Assembly: GCF_016735685.1 (NCBI RefSeq)
Contig: NZ_JAERRA010000001.1
Coordinates: 1,612,001 to 1,676,000 of the forward strand
DNA from: Piscinibacter lacus
GTDB taxonomy: Bacteria; Pseudomonadota; Gammaproteobacteria; Burkholderiales; Burkholderiaceae_C
Direction: 5' to 3'
DNA length: 64,000 nucleotides
Shown: positions 28,368 through 36,229 of the stretch, piece after piece
Position numbering within the stretch: position 1 is the stretch's first letter
Layout of the letters: each line of letters starts with the position of its first letter
The notes under the pieces: model-generated
Seen by the model: only the letters and a program-made list of their open reading frames with translations
What the model was told of the DNA's origin: nothing
Database searches by the model: none
Program-made: the position numbers and the translations under genes

Positions 28368-29854
28368 CGCGCTACGTGGGCCGGTCCGCAACGAGCGACG
28401 CGGTCGATGCACTCGGTCAGCAGTTGCTCCCAGCCCTCATGGCTTCCCACTCGGGGCCGAGCAGGGTCGCCGCGGGTCGGCCAGTAGGCCGACCAGTAGG
28501 TGCGCAGTTCCCGCTCCGTCTGCAGCACAACGGGTTCGGCGAGGAAGGCCTGGCACGCGGCACGCAGACCGGGCAGGATGCAGTAGCTGGGCCAGGCGAA
28601 CTCGGCGAAGGTGTCCATGTCCGGCTGCACGGACCGGTAGCCTGGTTCGTCCTTCGGCAGCGCCTTCGGGTCGTTGAGCAGGAATGCCCGCAGCATCGGC
28701 AATGTGAACAAGGCCTCGGTCAGCTCGCGTCGAAAAGTGTTGAGGTCGTCGAGCGCGAATGCGACGAAGGCTCGTGTCGCGCTGGCCGTCAGTCCCGACT
28801 CCGATTCGAGCGCCTTGAGCGAGCGCTTCGCGGCTACCAGGTTGGCATGCTCGAGCTGAAGGAACGGCAGCACGTAGCGCACCCCGAGGTTGTCGCCGGG
28901 GTTCAAGCGAAGCATCTTGCGGGCGACCTTCGCTGCCGCCGCGCCGAGCCCTGCATCGTGGTTGAGGGACATCTGCAGCCAGAGCAGGCGGTGATAGACG
29001 CGGTTGCCGAGATGTCCCCATCGAACATGGCCCTTGTAGCCTTTGGGCATGAGCGCTTCGGCCAGTCGGACGAAACGGTTCGCTGTCGTCAGCGCCTCTG
29101 CCTCCTTGGCCTCGCGCTGCATCCAGGCCAAGGCAAGTCCTGCCTCCAAGAATCCAGGTTGTGCCGCCAGCGTGGACTCGACCCATCGCCTGGCCTGCTT
29201 CTTCCGGGGCTTGGTGAATTCGTCATAGCCTTGCCACTGTTCGTCCAACTGCTCGACGAGTTGGCTGCAGGCCGGGCTCTCCTCGAAGCTGCCACCGCTG
29301 CCGCCTTCGGCATCCTTCGGGTACACCACGAAGCGGTAGAGCGGCTCCAGCGCGTACAGCGGGCTGCGCCGTCGCACGGCTTGCCAGCTGCGCCCACCGC
29401 AAAGCGCAGCCGAGACGCCGTCGAGCACGTGCTGCTTCGGGGTGTCGGTCAGCATCGCCAGGGTCTCCCCGAGCTGTTCCAGTGCCTCGAGCTGTGCAGC
29501 CGGCATGGCCACGTCGTCTTCGGCCTGGACTGTCAGCACGACAGCTCCCGCCAAGGCGTCCAGCCACCCCGCGGGCAACAGACCCTTCTCGAAGGCCTGG
29601 GCGCTGGTCAGGTGGGCCGACAGGTGATGCCACGATGGAAACCGCAAGGCCTGAGCGACGACCTCAAGAGCATGACTGTGCTGGAGGTTGGCAAGCTTGG
29701 CGAGCAGCTTCGCCGCCATCTTGATGCGGCCTTCGAGCTTGGCTGCCTGTTCGGCCGGGTACTGGTTGAACCAGAACGATTCGATGGCGAGGTCGAGCGC
29801 GGAAGCCGCGCGGTCGAACACCGGACTGGGGGTGAACTTGATGGCATCAGACAT
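28364..29854 (-). CDS. TPR-like (ST7-type) helical repeat protein
   Basis: A 496-residue soluble protein with helical-repeat character. Its middle section (HHRLLWLQ-type helices, then ARKMLRLNPGDNLGVRYVLP) resembles TPR proteins of the ST7 kind. A short N-terminal block (residues 1-120) contains LRFPSWHHLSAHL, also seen in phage- and island-borne proteins. The ATG giving MSDAIKFTPSP is preceded by GAGGAGAA, a strong ribosome binding site, so upstream in-frame starts are rejected. It overlaps the LOTUS gene by four bases; the two probably form one operon and may act together on RNA or protein complexes. Confidence 0.7.
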   Translation of the reverse strand: MSDAIKFTPSPVFDRAASALDLAIESFWFNQYPAEQAAKLEGRIKMAAKLLAKLANLQHSHALEVVAQALRFPSWHHLSAHLTSAQAFEKGLLPAGWLDALAGAVVLTVQAEDDVAMPAAQLEALEQLGETLAMLTDTPKQHVLDGVSAALCGGRSWQAVRRRSPLYALEPLYRFVVYPKDAEGGSGGSFEESPACSQLVEQLDEQWQGYDEFTKPRKKQARRWVESTLAAQPGFLEAGLALAWMQREAKEAEALTTANRFVRLAEALMPKGYKGHVRWGHLGNRVYHRLLWLQMSLNHDAGLGAAAAKVARKMLRLNPGDNLGVRYVLPFLQLEHANLVAAKRSLKALESESGLTASATRAFVAFALDDLNTFRRELTEALFTLPMLRAFLLNDPKALPKDEPGYRSVQPDMDTFAEFAWPSYCILPGLRAACQAFLAEPVVLQTERELRTYWSAYWPTRGDPARPRVGSHEGWEQLLTECIDRVARCGPAHVAR

Positions 29855-30183
29855 GGTTCTCCTCGCAGGCGTCGACGGGCATCGACAAAGACGGTCCGCT
29901 CGCCCAGCGCCTGCAGACCGATGGGTCGTCAAGGGTGTCTGGTGCTTCATGACATCGAACATGTCGCTGGGGCTGCTTCTCCGATGCGGACGGAAGGCGC
30001 GCGACGAACACCTGCGCGCCGCTTATCGCATGGCGGGTATGCAGACACTCTGGCGCGAGCGAGGCGAGTGGAAGAGGCGATGGCAGGCGCCAGAAAATGG
30101 CCCCCGCAGCATCTGCTGGCGGGGGCCGAATGGTCTATGGTCTTCCCCGGTTCGACGTGCAGGCGTGTGCGGGAGAGGACTCG
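29855..30183. other. Gene-free gap between the TPR-like gene and ssb
   Basis: About 330 bases between two minus-strand genes. It contains the predicted ssb terminator and otherwise no convincing open frame; any promoter for the TPR/LOTUS pair should be here, but no clear -35/-10 pair is visible. Confidence 0.5.
30099..30127 (-). terminator. Terminator downstream of ssb
   Basis: GGCCCCCGC and GCGGGGGCC pair over an 11-base loop; on the minus strand the stem is followed by ATTTTCT. It lies 57 bases beyond the ssb stop codon. Confidence 0.65.
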
Positions 30184-30504
30184 TTACCTGGTGACCTCGG
30201 TGGCGACAGAGGACGAGGCCGGCTTGGCAATCTTGGCCGCCTCGAACGCGATGATGAGCAGGGTCCCGGTGGGCTTGCCCTCGCGTGACAGATAGAAATC
30301 GGTCTTGAGTCTGCCGGTGACCTTGACGAAGTCGCCCTTGTCGAACTGCGGCTTGTCCTCTTTCATCACCCTCACCGAGTACCAGCAGGTGTCGGCGTTG
30401 GCCCCGCGCTGGCTCTCTGCCAAGCGAAATTCGTAGTAGTCCTTGTTCGTGGTCTTGCTGCGCTTGCGCTCGGGCTGGGTGGCGACGTTTCCAAATACTT
30501 GCAT
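30184..30504 (-). CDS. ssb: Single-stranded DNA-binding protein, short island type
   Basis: A 106-residue OB-fold protein. The sequence GNVATQPERKRS, EFRLAESQR, WYSVRVMKED and KGDFVKVTGRLKTDFYLS follows the order of SSB beta strands, including the conserved W-Y aromatic pair. It lacks the long Gly/Pro-rich linker and acidic tip of housekeeping SSB. Such short SSBs are typical of conjugative elements and IncQ-like replicons. The start MQVFGN is chosen because the OB-fold begins there. Upstream lies one of the recurrent CTACAC boxes. Confidence 0.85.
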   Translation of the reverse strand: MQVFGNVATQPERKRSKTTNKDYYEFRLAESQRGANADTCWYSVRVMKEDKPQFDKGDFVKVTGRLKTDFYLSREGKPTGTLLIIAFEAAKIAKPASSSVATEVTR

Positions 30505-30542
30505 GCAGTGTCCTCGTGTCTGACGGAACAGCTCCGTCACGA

Positions 30543-30563
30543 CGTGTAGCAACGTCCGTCAAA
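30543..30563 (-). promoter_or_regulatory. Island-type upstream box (TTGACG, 8 bases, TACAC) before ssb
   Basis: Read on the minus strand, TTGACG is followed after eight bases by TACACG, about 38 bases before the ssb ATG. The same arrangement, with 16 of 21 bases identical, lies before the 35,652 gene, and shorter versions occur before three other island genes. It may be a shared promoter -10 with a regulator site. Confidence 0.45.
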
Positions 30564-30711
30564 CCGGCTCCGCCGAGTCTCAGTGCGCTTTTGCTGGCGC
30601 TCGCATCTCGTGTGCGCGGAAATGCGCAACACATGTAGCGACGTCTCAGCATGCCGAGTCGAGGACCGGCTCCACTCGCGTGAGCATGGTCAGCGCAGCC
30701 TTGCGACATCA

Positions 30712-30725
30712 GAGAACGTGTTCTC
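30712..30725. promoter_or_regulatory. Inverted repeat GAGAAC-GT-GTTCTC, possible operator
   Basis: A 6-base inverted repeat with a 2-base centre, 55 bases before the BPSL0761-family gene. Eleven of its bases (GAGAACGTGTT) recur at 32,726 in the gene-free segment. Binding by a dimeric regulator is a guess. Confidence 0.35.
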
Positions 30726-30779
30726 CGAAGCTGCCCAGACCGCCTGCCAGAATCGACCGGGTCGCCGAGGAAAGCCAAG

Positions 30780-31061
30780 ATGACCACGCCCTACGAACGA
30801 ACCCGTGCCTTGCTGGAGACAAGGCAGTTCCTGGATGAGCTGACCTCGTCTGAATCGACACCCGGCGTGCCCGATGAGATTCGTTGCCTGGCGCGGCAAC
30901 TCCTGCGTCACTACCCGGGAGTCAGGGAGCTCGACCTGGCGCACAAGGCACTGCCTATGTTCTTTGCAGCGGCGCTGCCGCCGCCGAACCCGACGACTGC
31001 GGCGGCGATAGACGATGCCAAGCAGGGCAGGACGCCAGGTACCGCCTTCGAAGACCTGTAA
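30780..31061 (+). CDS. BPSL0761 family protein
   Basis: A 93-residue protein beginning MTTPYERTRALLETRQFLDE, the signature of the BPSL0761 family, with the conserved RQLLRHYPGVRELDLAHKA in the middle. The family is widespread in Burkholderiales and often island-borne; its function is unknown. The Pro/Ala-rich C-terminus is variable. No operon partner is evident: the next gene reads on the opposite strand and converges with it. Confidence 0.82.
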   Translation: MTTPYERTRALLETRQFLDELTSSESTPGVPDEIRCLARQLLRHYPGVRELDLAHKALPMFFAAALPPPNPTTAAAIDDAKQGRTPGTAFEDL

Positions 31062-31113
31062 GGCCGCGCGTCTGGCTTGCTGGAGGGCGCCTGTTCACTG
31101 AGTTCGACCCGTT

Positions 31114-32397
31114 TCAGCCAGACCGAGCGCTCAAAGAACAGCGCACCAGGGGGCTCGACGGCATGGCCCATGTCCCATCGCACACCGGTCGTCGCCACGG
31201 CAGGTAGTTGTCGCCGAACCAGCCGGCGGCCGAGTGCTGCAGTTGCGCGTCAGCTCGGTACTTGGGCAGCCACACCGGCAGGTCCTGCACGATGACGTGG
31301 CCGACCACGCGTTCGCGCAGCGCCGAGCGTCCGTGACCCATCGGCGTGTCGATGGCCTTCCATACCTCGTACTCGTCCGGCTGCGTGGACGTCTTGAGCT
31401 GACAACGGCCTTCTTCCAGACTGAGGACGTCAAGCTCCCGCTTCAGTGCGGCCAAGGTGGCGCTCACACGATGCCGGATGCGCGGCGTACGGCAGAAGAC
31501 CACCACCCGGCGCAGCACGGCGCCCAAGGCTGTGGACCGCCCGATGGAGAGCACCTCGGCACACAGCGACGCTGCCCGCTGCGAGCCGCGGGCGCTGCAG
31601 TCCACCTCGATGGCGGTCAGTCCGTCAGCCTCCAGCACCACGGCGTCGGGCCGCAGCCAGAGGCGGCGGGCTTTGCCGCGCACCGTGGCCGTGGCCATCA
31701 GCAGGCCGCCACGCATGGGGGCACCCGGCTCCGCGCCCTCATTGAGCTTCTCCAGCAACTTGCGCTCGGTCATCGCCTGCAGCCCACGCTGCTCGGCACA
31801 CAGCACCAGACACTGGGCCCACAGCAGGTGCTCCGGGTTCGTCATGTCGCTCACCCGACGCACCGATGCCTGGGCCTCGATGCCGCGGTCGGCCAGCCAT
31901 GCGGCCCCCTGGCTGGTGAGGCCGTAGATGGTCTGGAACCGCGCGGACTTGTAGCGCCTGAGCAGCTGCGCCTTCACCAGGCCGCGCACGGCGCGCTGCG
32001 CAGCGGCCAAGGCCGTCTTGAACGGCCGCTCGGGGTAACACGCGACGGCAACGTCGAGCGTGCGGATGACCCGGAAGCGGTTCGCTAGCGACAGCGCGAT
32101 GGTCCAGCTGCGCGCCTGCAGCTGGCCGGTCGAAAGCTGGCTCGACAGCCCCCGTTTCGGGCCAGGTCGCGACGGCGTGGGCAGTGGCGATGTGCCTCCA
32201 GGTGGCAGCGGCGCAGTGTCAGCGGGTGACGGCGTCAGTGCACCCGTCGGGCAGCTGGCCAGATGCCCTTCGGCGGCGGCAACAGTCGCCACGGTGTTAC
32301 CCGCGTTACCGCCCCGCGCGGACATGGAGGTTGCCGCAGGGGCAGCGGTTGGCGTGTCAGTGATGTCGGGACCAGTGTCCCTGGGGTGTGCGTGCAT
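31114..32397 (-). CDS. Winged-helix protein similar to replication-relaxation family
   Basis: A predicted protein of 427 residues from the ATG at 32,397; an in-frame GTG at 32,508 would add 37 residues. After a Pro/Ala-rich N-terminus comes a winged-helix-like region (GLVKAQLLRRYKSARFQTI, then GLTSQGAAWLADRG), and later a segment RPDAVVLEADGLTAIEVDC that resembles the strand pair of PD-(D/E)XK nuclease folds found in replication-relaxation proteins. These occur next to replication or mobilisation genes on mobile elements. Whether it cuts DNA is unclear because a lysine expected after EVD is not obvious. It stands alone on its strand. Confidence 0.55.
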   Translation of the reverse strand: MHAHPRDTGPDITDTPTAAPAATSMSARGGNAGNTVATVAAAEGHLASCPTGALTPSPADTAPLPPGGTSPLPTPSRPGPKRGLSSQLSTGQLQARSWTIALSLANRFRVIRTLDVAVACYPERPFKTALAAAQRAVRGLVKAQLLRRYKSARFQTIYGLTSQGAAWLADRGIEAQASVRRVSDMTNPEHLLWAQCLVLCAEQRGLQAMTERKLLEKLNEGAEPGAPMRGGLLMATATVRGKARRLWLRPDAVVLEADGLTAIEVDCSARGSQRAASLCAEVLSIGRSTALGAVLRRVVVFCRTPRIRHRVSATLAALKRELDVLSLEEGRCQLKTSTQPDEYEVWKAIDTPMGHGRSALRERVVGHVIVQDLPVWLPKYRADAQLQHSAAGWFGDNYLPWRRPVCDGTWAMPSSPLVRCSLSARSG

Positions 32398-33225
32398 GAG
32401 GTCGGCTCTCGCGAACAGGTTTTCGGGAGCCGCTGACCGCTCATCGATGCGGACGACGGCAGCGGCCGGTTCTGTCGTGTAGCCACCAGCGCGCGTCAGG
32501 CGTGGCACCCGCTGGGCATAGCCTGCCCACCTCGCCGCTGCCGGGGTGACGTGGGTGTGTTCGAGTGCTGGCCGAGCGGCCGCCCGAGGGCAGGGGGCAG
32601 ATGTGTGTTCCCCTCGTACGGCCTCGCACGCCTTGGGGGCGCGCGTCGGTCACGCTTTCGTCGCGACGTCCCTCAAGGCCACTGTGCTGTCCGCCGGCTT
32701 CGCCGGTGCGAACCGCCGCCGCCCCGAGAACGTGTTTTTCAAGGGTGGACGTGCCAACAGGGGCGGCTTGCCCAACTGTGTCTGCGGCAGGTCGTGCCGC
32801 CCTGGCTTGCCCCGGACGCGGGGTGCCAGGCGTTCATCGCCCGCATCCGGGGGCCCGACCAGGCAGGCGCCGCAGGCGGCGCCCGTGGTGCCGAGGTCGA
32901 CCTGCGCTGGGTCGGCGGCGGTTCGCACCGCCTTGCCGGCCCGGTCGCGAGCAACTGTGCGCCCGCAGGCCAGCGTCCGAGGACAGCCGACTCCTCGTGC
33001 ACGCCGCAGCGCTGTCGCCATAGACACCGGCTGAACGCCGGTCCGTCCGCCGGCTGGTGAGGTCAAGGTGCGGACGCACGGTGCCGTCGGGCCCGACGTT
33101 CGAAGAAGCCGTTCAGCTCGATGCCGAGGGTACTGCCAGGCTCTTTACCAGGGATTGGTCCCATCAGGTCGTAGCCGCAGTGCCCCGGTCACCTCGCCGG
33201 CGTTGCCACGCCCGCAAACGTCCCC

Positions 33226-33245
33226 GTCTTGCCGCGCGGCAAGAC
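33226..33245. repeat. Palindrome copy 1 (CTTGCCGCGCGGCAAG core)
   Basis: A perfect 20-base palindrome, the first of three copies sharing a 16-base core. It lies about 90 bases before the gene starting at 33,333. The other two copies are close together behind repC. Candidates are a partition or replication-initiator site or an operator. Confidence 0.7.
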
Positions 33246-33296
33246 CCTGCAACGCCCGCCAGCAGCTGTGACAGCTGGACCGTGACACCGAGTCAC

Positions 33297-33302
33297 TACA
33301 CG
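33297..33302 (+). promoter_or_regulatory. CTACAC box before the 33,333 gene
   Basis: The sequence GTCACTACACGG with TACACG 30 bases before the ATG matches the boxes seen before ssb (30,543), the HTH gene (34,055), the 35,652 gene and the 39,332 gene. No good -35 element is present at 17 bases. Confidence 0.35.
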
Positions 33303-33332
33303 GGGTCTCCCTCAACCTCTCCGGAGACCACC

Positions 33333-33977
33333 ATGCACACCAAGACCCGCGGCCAGACCGCCTACCTCTACCGTTCGACCTGGGTGCGCAAAGGCACCCG
33401 CGACAACACGCACGGCTACTCGCTGCAGACCTTTGTCGGCAGCATCCGCCGCGATGCTTTCGTGCTGCCTGATGACCTGGCGGCAAAGCTGACCGAAGGT
33501 GAACGCGCCTACATCGAGGCCACCATCTGCCGACCGGCCCGGGAGGCTGCCGAGCGTGCCCGACGCGAGGCCGAGCTCCACGAAGCCGACCCGCTGTGGC
33601 GACTGGCCGAGGCCGGTCGTCTGGCCAGCGAAGCTGCCGAACGCAGCCGGAGCCGTCGAGTCCACCGTCAGCGCGTCATGGACGTGAGCGAGGCCTTGGC
33701 CAAGGTGCAGGTAATCGACCCGGTTGAGACCCCCCGGGCACCAGATAAGCGCGCTGACCCGCTGCAGGACGCCTTGGTCAGCATCCGCGCCGCAGCGGCC
33801 GCCGTCCGCGGTGGAGCGTATGGCCGTGCGCCGGAGACCGGCGTGCGGTCGACCAGGCCCTATCGGCTCTGGTCGGACATCTACGAAGCCGTCTGCGGCA
33901 CCGACGGTGACGCGGTTGGCGGCAGTCTGATGAGGGCTCTGCAGGACCGTGGCTTTGCCAAGAGCCGTCAGCGTTGA
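33333..33977 (+). CDS. Conserved island protein of unknown function
   Basis: A 214-residue protein from the ATG at MHTKTRGQTAYLYRSTW, with GGAG a few bases upstream; the frame is open 276 bases further but that part has no protein character. Around residues 60-130 a long charged helix rich in Ala, Glu and Arg (PAREAAERARREAELHEADP) is likely a coiled coil. The C-terminal 40 residues (YRLWSDIYEAVCGTDGDAVG) form a small separate block. Not recognised as a named family. Position between the palindrome and the HTH gene suggests an element maintenance role, but that is only context. Confidence 0.6.
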   Translation: MHTKTRGQTAYLYRSTWVRKGTRDNTHGYSLQTFVGSIRRDAFVLPDDLAAKLTEGERAYIEATICRPAREAAERARREAELHEADPLWRLAEAGRLASEAAERSRSRRVHRQRVMDVSEALAKVQVIDPVETPRAPDKRADPLQDALVSIRAAAAAVRGGAYGRAPETGVRSTRPYRLWSDIYEAVCGTDGDAVGGSLMRALQDRGFAKSRQR

Positions 33978-34054
33978 GCGTTACCCATTTGGTCGCCCTC
34001 GCCCCACTTGCCGCCAACGTGGGCGACGCCGTGCCGAACCTTGTGCGAGGTCGC

Positions 34055-34060
34055 TATACG
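34055..34060 (+). promoter_or_regulatory. CTATAC box before the HTH gene
   Basis: GGTCGCTATACG, close to the GGTCGCTACACG before the 39,332 gene. If TATACG is a -10 element, transcription would begin near 34,067, which favours the in-frame ATG at 34,100 as the translated start of the HTH gene or makes the gene leaderless. Confidence 0.4.
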
Positions 34061-34066
34061 TAGTGC

Positions 34067-34687
34067 ATGCACATGCATGCGCAACAGGACATTGATGCCA
34101 TGCATCGCAAGAGCCACACCGGCCATCCCCAGGAAACCCCCGCGCAACGCGTCACCCGTCTCTACGCCACCGAGGGCGGCCCGCTCATCGGTTGGCTGTA
34201 TGACGAGTGCCGACGCCGAGGGCAGGAGTTCCGAGAGATGGCGGCCGCGCTGGGCGTGACCTACGGGTATATCAACCAGCTGCGCAGCGGTATCCGTCAG
34301 GTTCGCCAAATCAGCGACGACTTTGCCGTGCGCTGCGCCAACTACCTGGGCGTGCCGCCAGTCGTCGTCAAGATGGTGGCTGGACGGATTCCGATGAGCG
34401 ACTTCGTTCACCCGAGGGAGCCGTTGCAGGACGCCATCGACCGGGCCATGGCCCGGATGCTCGACGACCCTGCCGCCCGCCACATCCTGCCTGCCGACAT
34501 GTCCGGGCTCAGCCTTGACGCCAAGCAGTCATTGGTGGCGATGTACCAGGAGTGCACCGGCCACGACCTGCTGGGCGCCTGCCAGTTGCCCGAACTGGTG
34601 CGGTGGCTGCAGCGCGCGGCCATGATTCACGACGAGTCGGAAGCCGAGGCCGTGCGCGGTCACCGCGACCTGGTTGCAGTGGGCTGA
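34067..34687 (+). CDS. XRE-type helix-turn-helix regulator
   Basis: Up to 206 residues. A Cro/C1-type HTH lies around residues 50-80 (FREMAAALGVTYGYINQLRSG). The C-terminal half (HPREPLQDAIDRAMARMLDD, then LDAKQSLVAMYQECTG) may be a dimerisation or sensing domain. There are three in-frame ATGs at 34,067, 34,073 and 34,100; the last is preceded by ACAGGA and by a box compatible with a promoter, so the real protein may be 11 residues shorter. It could be the regulator that recognises one of the island repeats. A clear terminator follows. Confidence 0.72.
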   Translation: MHMHAQQDIDAMHRKSHTGHPQETPAQRVTRLYATEGGPLIGWLYDECRRRGQEFREMAAALGVTYGYINQLRSGIRQVRQISDDFAVRCANYLGVPPVVVKMVAGRIPMSDFVHPREPLQDAIDRAMARMLDDPAARHILPADMSGLSLDAKQSLVAMYQECTGHDLLGACQLPELVRWLQRAAMIHDESEAEAVRGHRDLVAVG

Positions 34688-35007
34688 CGGGGTTGACCGA
34701 AGGGGCGGATGGGCTGGCAACGGTTGCCGGACCATCGTGTTCCATCGTTGATTGAAGGGGCGGGCCGTGGCTCGCCCCTTTTCTTTGGCGATGACCACGG
34801 CAGTAGTGAGAGAGCTAAACCCCGTCGCCGTCAGGGGCAGGACCGGTGAGAGAAACAAACCGACCTATGTCATTGATTCAGCTAGGCACCCCGAGCAAGT
34901 TCAACCCTTGCCGAAGGCAAATTTCGGAACTGCGATTGTCGTTTCGTGAATCCGGGTCTCCAGACGAGGGGACCTGCTTACTGGGTTCCGGCTTTTCCGG
35001 GAAGGAG
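34688..35007. other. Gene-free gap between convergent regulators
   Basis: About 320 bases. The first part holds the terminator of the HTH gene. The part from about 34,800 to 35,000 is noticeably less GC-rich than its surroundings and carries no gene; it may be the remnant of a lost partner of the antitoxin-like gene next to it. Confidence 0.45.
34755..34787 (+). terminator. Rho-independent terminator of the HTH gene
   Basis: AAGGGGCG and CGCCCCTT pair over a 10-base loop and are followed by TTTCTTT, 68 bases after the HTH stop codon. Confidence 0.8.
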
Positions 35008-35652
35008 CTAACGAACTGTCCGGTCCGCCTTGATAGGGAGGCCCTCGAGCTCAGCGTCGTACAGACCAAGCTTCTGGCTCGCCGCCACCATCGCGTTCAG
35101 GCCCTTCGACTGGCGCTCCTTGCTTAGAGCCTTGTACTTGAGCAGCGCCGCCTTCGAAATTCGGCGGTGGCCGCCGTCGGTTCGACGAACGACTCCGAGG
35201 GCGCCCGAGTCGGCAAGCGTGTTGAGATGCGTCCTCGAGACGTGCAGGAGCTTTGAAGCAGCCTCGCTCGTGAGTTCCTCATCCTCATCGGCACTCGAGG
35301 CTGCCTTGGACGCGCCTGATGCTTGCATGAGCGCCGTCCAGTCTTTGCCAACCGTGGCCTGAAGCTCGGCTGCCGACAGCACATGAGAGAGGAACGCACG
35401 GTGCTCCCGCGCATGCTCCTTGCCTGACAGGAAACTCGTGACGAAGGCCTGCTCCAACAACACTGGAACGCTCTCGGCCACCACCTTCTCGACCGACTTG
35501 CGCGACGGCTTCGCCGCTCCAAGCTGTGCGTGGACATGGGCAACGAGCCGAGCGGTCAGGTCCTTGGAGAAGGCGCCCAGTGCAAGGTGGAGCCCCGCGA
35601 GTAGCTGGTTCTCGACGGGTGCAGACGGCGGAGTGCGGACGAACGTAGGCAT
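35008..35652 (-). CDS. Excisionase/MerR-like DNA-binding protein, antitoxin-like
   Basis: A 214-residue protein. Residues 130-175 hold an excisionase-type winged helix (LTSEAASKLLHVSRTHLNTL, then GGHRRISKAALLKYK). The N-terminal part is helical. Proteins of this shape are usually the antitoxin of a two-gene system with a PIN-domain ribonuclease just downstream; here the downstream 320 bases hold no toxin gene, so the antitoxin is an orphan or acts as a regulator on its own. The ATG (MPTFVRTPPSAP) is preceded by GAGG. A predicted promoter lies directly upstream. Confidence 0.68.
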   Translation of the reverse strand: MPTFVRTPPSAPVENQLLAGLHLALGAFSKDLTARLVAHVHAQLGAAKPSRKSVEKVVAESVPVLLEQAFVTSFLSGKEHAREHRAFLSHVLSAAELQATVGKDWTALMQASGASKAASSADEDEELTSEAASKLLHVSRTHLNTLADSGALGVVRRTDGGHRRISKAALLKYKALSKERQSKGLNAMVAASQKLGLYDAELEGLPIKADRTVR

Positions 35653-35676
35653 GGTGGACCTCACCGGACGGGACCC

Positions 35677-35705
35677 GGTGTAGCAAAAGTCGTCAAAAGC
35701 GTCAA
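35677..35705 (-). promoter_or_regulatory. Predicted promoter and island box for the antitoxin-like gene
   Basis: On the minus strand TTGACG (35,700-35,705) and TACACC (35,677-35,682) are 17 bases apart, a sigma-70-like pair that starts about 25 bases before the ATG. A second TTGACG lies 8 bases before TACACC, giving the same arrangement as in front of ssb; the repeated TTTTGACG may bind a regulator, possibly the gene product itself. Confidence 0.5.
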
Positions 35706-35755
35706 ACTCGACGAGTGCTGAGGCACTCCTGCGCGTCAGGGAGGACCGCTGCCGG

Positions 35756-35793
35756 GGACGGCAACGGCTGAGACATGCCAGCCGTTGCCGTCC
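35756..35793. promoter_or_regulatory. 15-base-pair hairpin in the rep leader region
   Basis: GGACGGCAACGGCTG pairs perfectly with its inverse over an 8-base loop, 220 bases before the HTH-repA-repC genes. A C/T-rich run (TCTCTCTT) follows on the plus strand. It could be a terminator, an attenuator or part of an antisense control element for replication; between these the sequence does not decide. Confidence 0.55.
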
Positions 35794-36013
35794 TCTCTCT
35801 TGTCAACCGTCCATCTCAAACCGCCCGGCCAACTCCTTCGAGAAGGGCAGGCCCACCGGCTCCACCGGCGTCGACATACCTCGCATCCTGGTGTGACGGA
35901 AGGAATAAACCAGCGGCCTACACGTGCCAGCTGAGGCCCAGACCGGGCGCCAGCGGGCATGAGGCAGCGCTACCGGTCGCGCTCGTGCTCCGACCACCGG
36001 TGTGGAGCCTTGA
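35794..36013. other. Remaining leader region before the rep genes
   Basis: No gene is seen. A weak CTACAC box lies at 35,919-35,924, 90 bases before the small HTH gene, but without a recognisable -35. The promoter of the rep operon is expected here. Confidence 0.35.
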
Positions 36014-36229
36014 ATGTCTGACCCCCATCTCTTCAAACCCGTCCTCGAACTGCAGGACCTTGCCAATCTCCTGGGCCGGAGCCCGGAGACCGTCCGCAAG
36101 GACCTGCGCCGCAACCCCGCCGCCGTGCCGCCGCGCCTTCTCATCCCGGGCACCCGGCTGCTGCGCTGGCGCACGGCCGACGTGCAGGCCTGGCTGGCCC
36201 AGCGTGTGGAGGGCCCGCGCCGTGGCTGA
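36014..36229 (+). CDS. Small helix-turn-helix protein of the rep operon
   Basis: A 71-residue protein consisting of one HTH of the AlpA/excisionase type (LQDLANLLGRSPETVRKDL) followed by a short wing. Position and overlap with repA mimic IncQ plasmids, in which a small repressor gene precedes repA and repC, so it probably represses its own operon. The stop codon overlaps the GTG start of repA by eight bases. The frame that is open over it belongs to a non-coding extension of the repA frame. Confidence 0.72.
   Translation: MSDPHLFKPVLELQDLANLLGRSPETVRKDLRRNPAAVPPRLLIPGTRLLRWRTADVQAWLAQRVEGPRRG

Larger units (their letters stand above)
32509..33332. other. 824-base gene-free segment
   Basis: No convincing gene is seen: open frames on both strands are Arg/Ala/Pro-rich shadows without start signals. 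It does hold the GAGAACGTGTT half-site (32,726), the 20-base palindrome at 33,226 and a CTACAC box near 33,296, so it looks like a regulatory or replication-related segment, or eroded sequence. Confidence 0.5.

Noticed and set aside
30023..30787. 254-residue minus-strand frame over the ssb gene
   Set aside because: It overlaps ssb in another frame, and only ssb has a recognisable fold and start signals.
32650..33066. 138-residue minus-strand frame in the gene-free segment
   Set aside because: Arg/Ala/Pro-rich, no ribosome binding site, no domain; competing frames of equal quality exist on the other strand.
34909..34920. Hairpin TTGCC-GAA-GGCAA
   Set aside because: Too short a stem and no T-run; not enough to call a terminator or operator.
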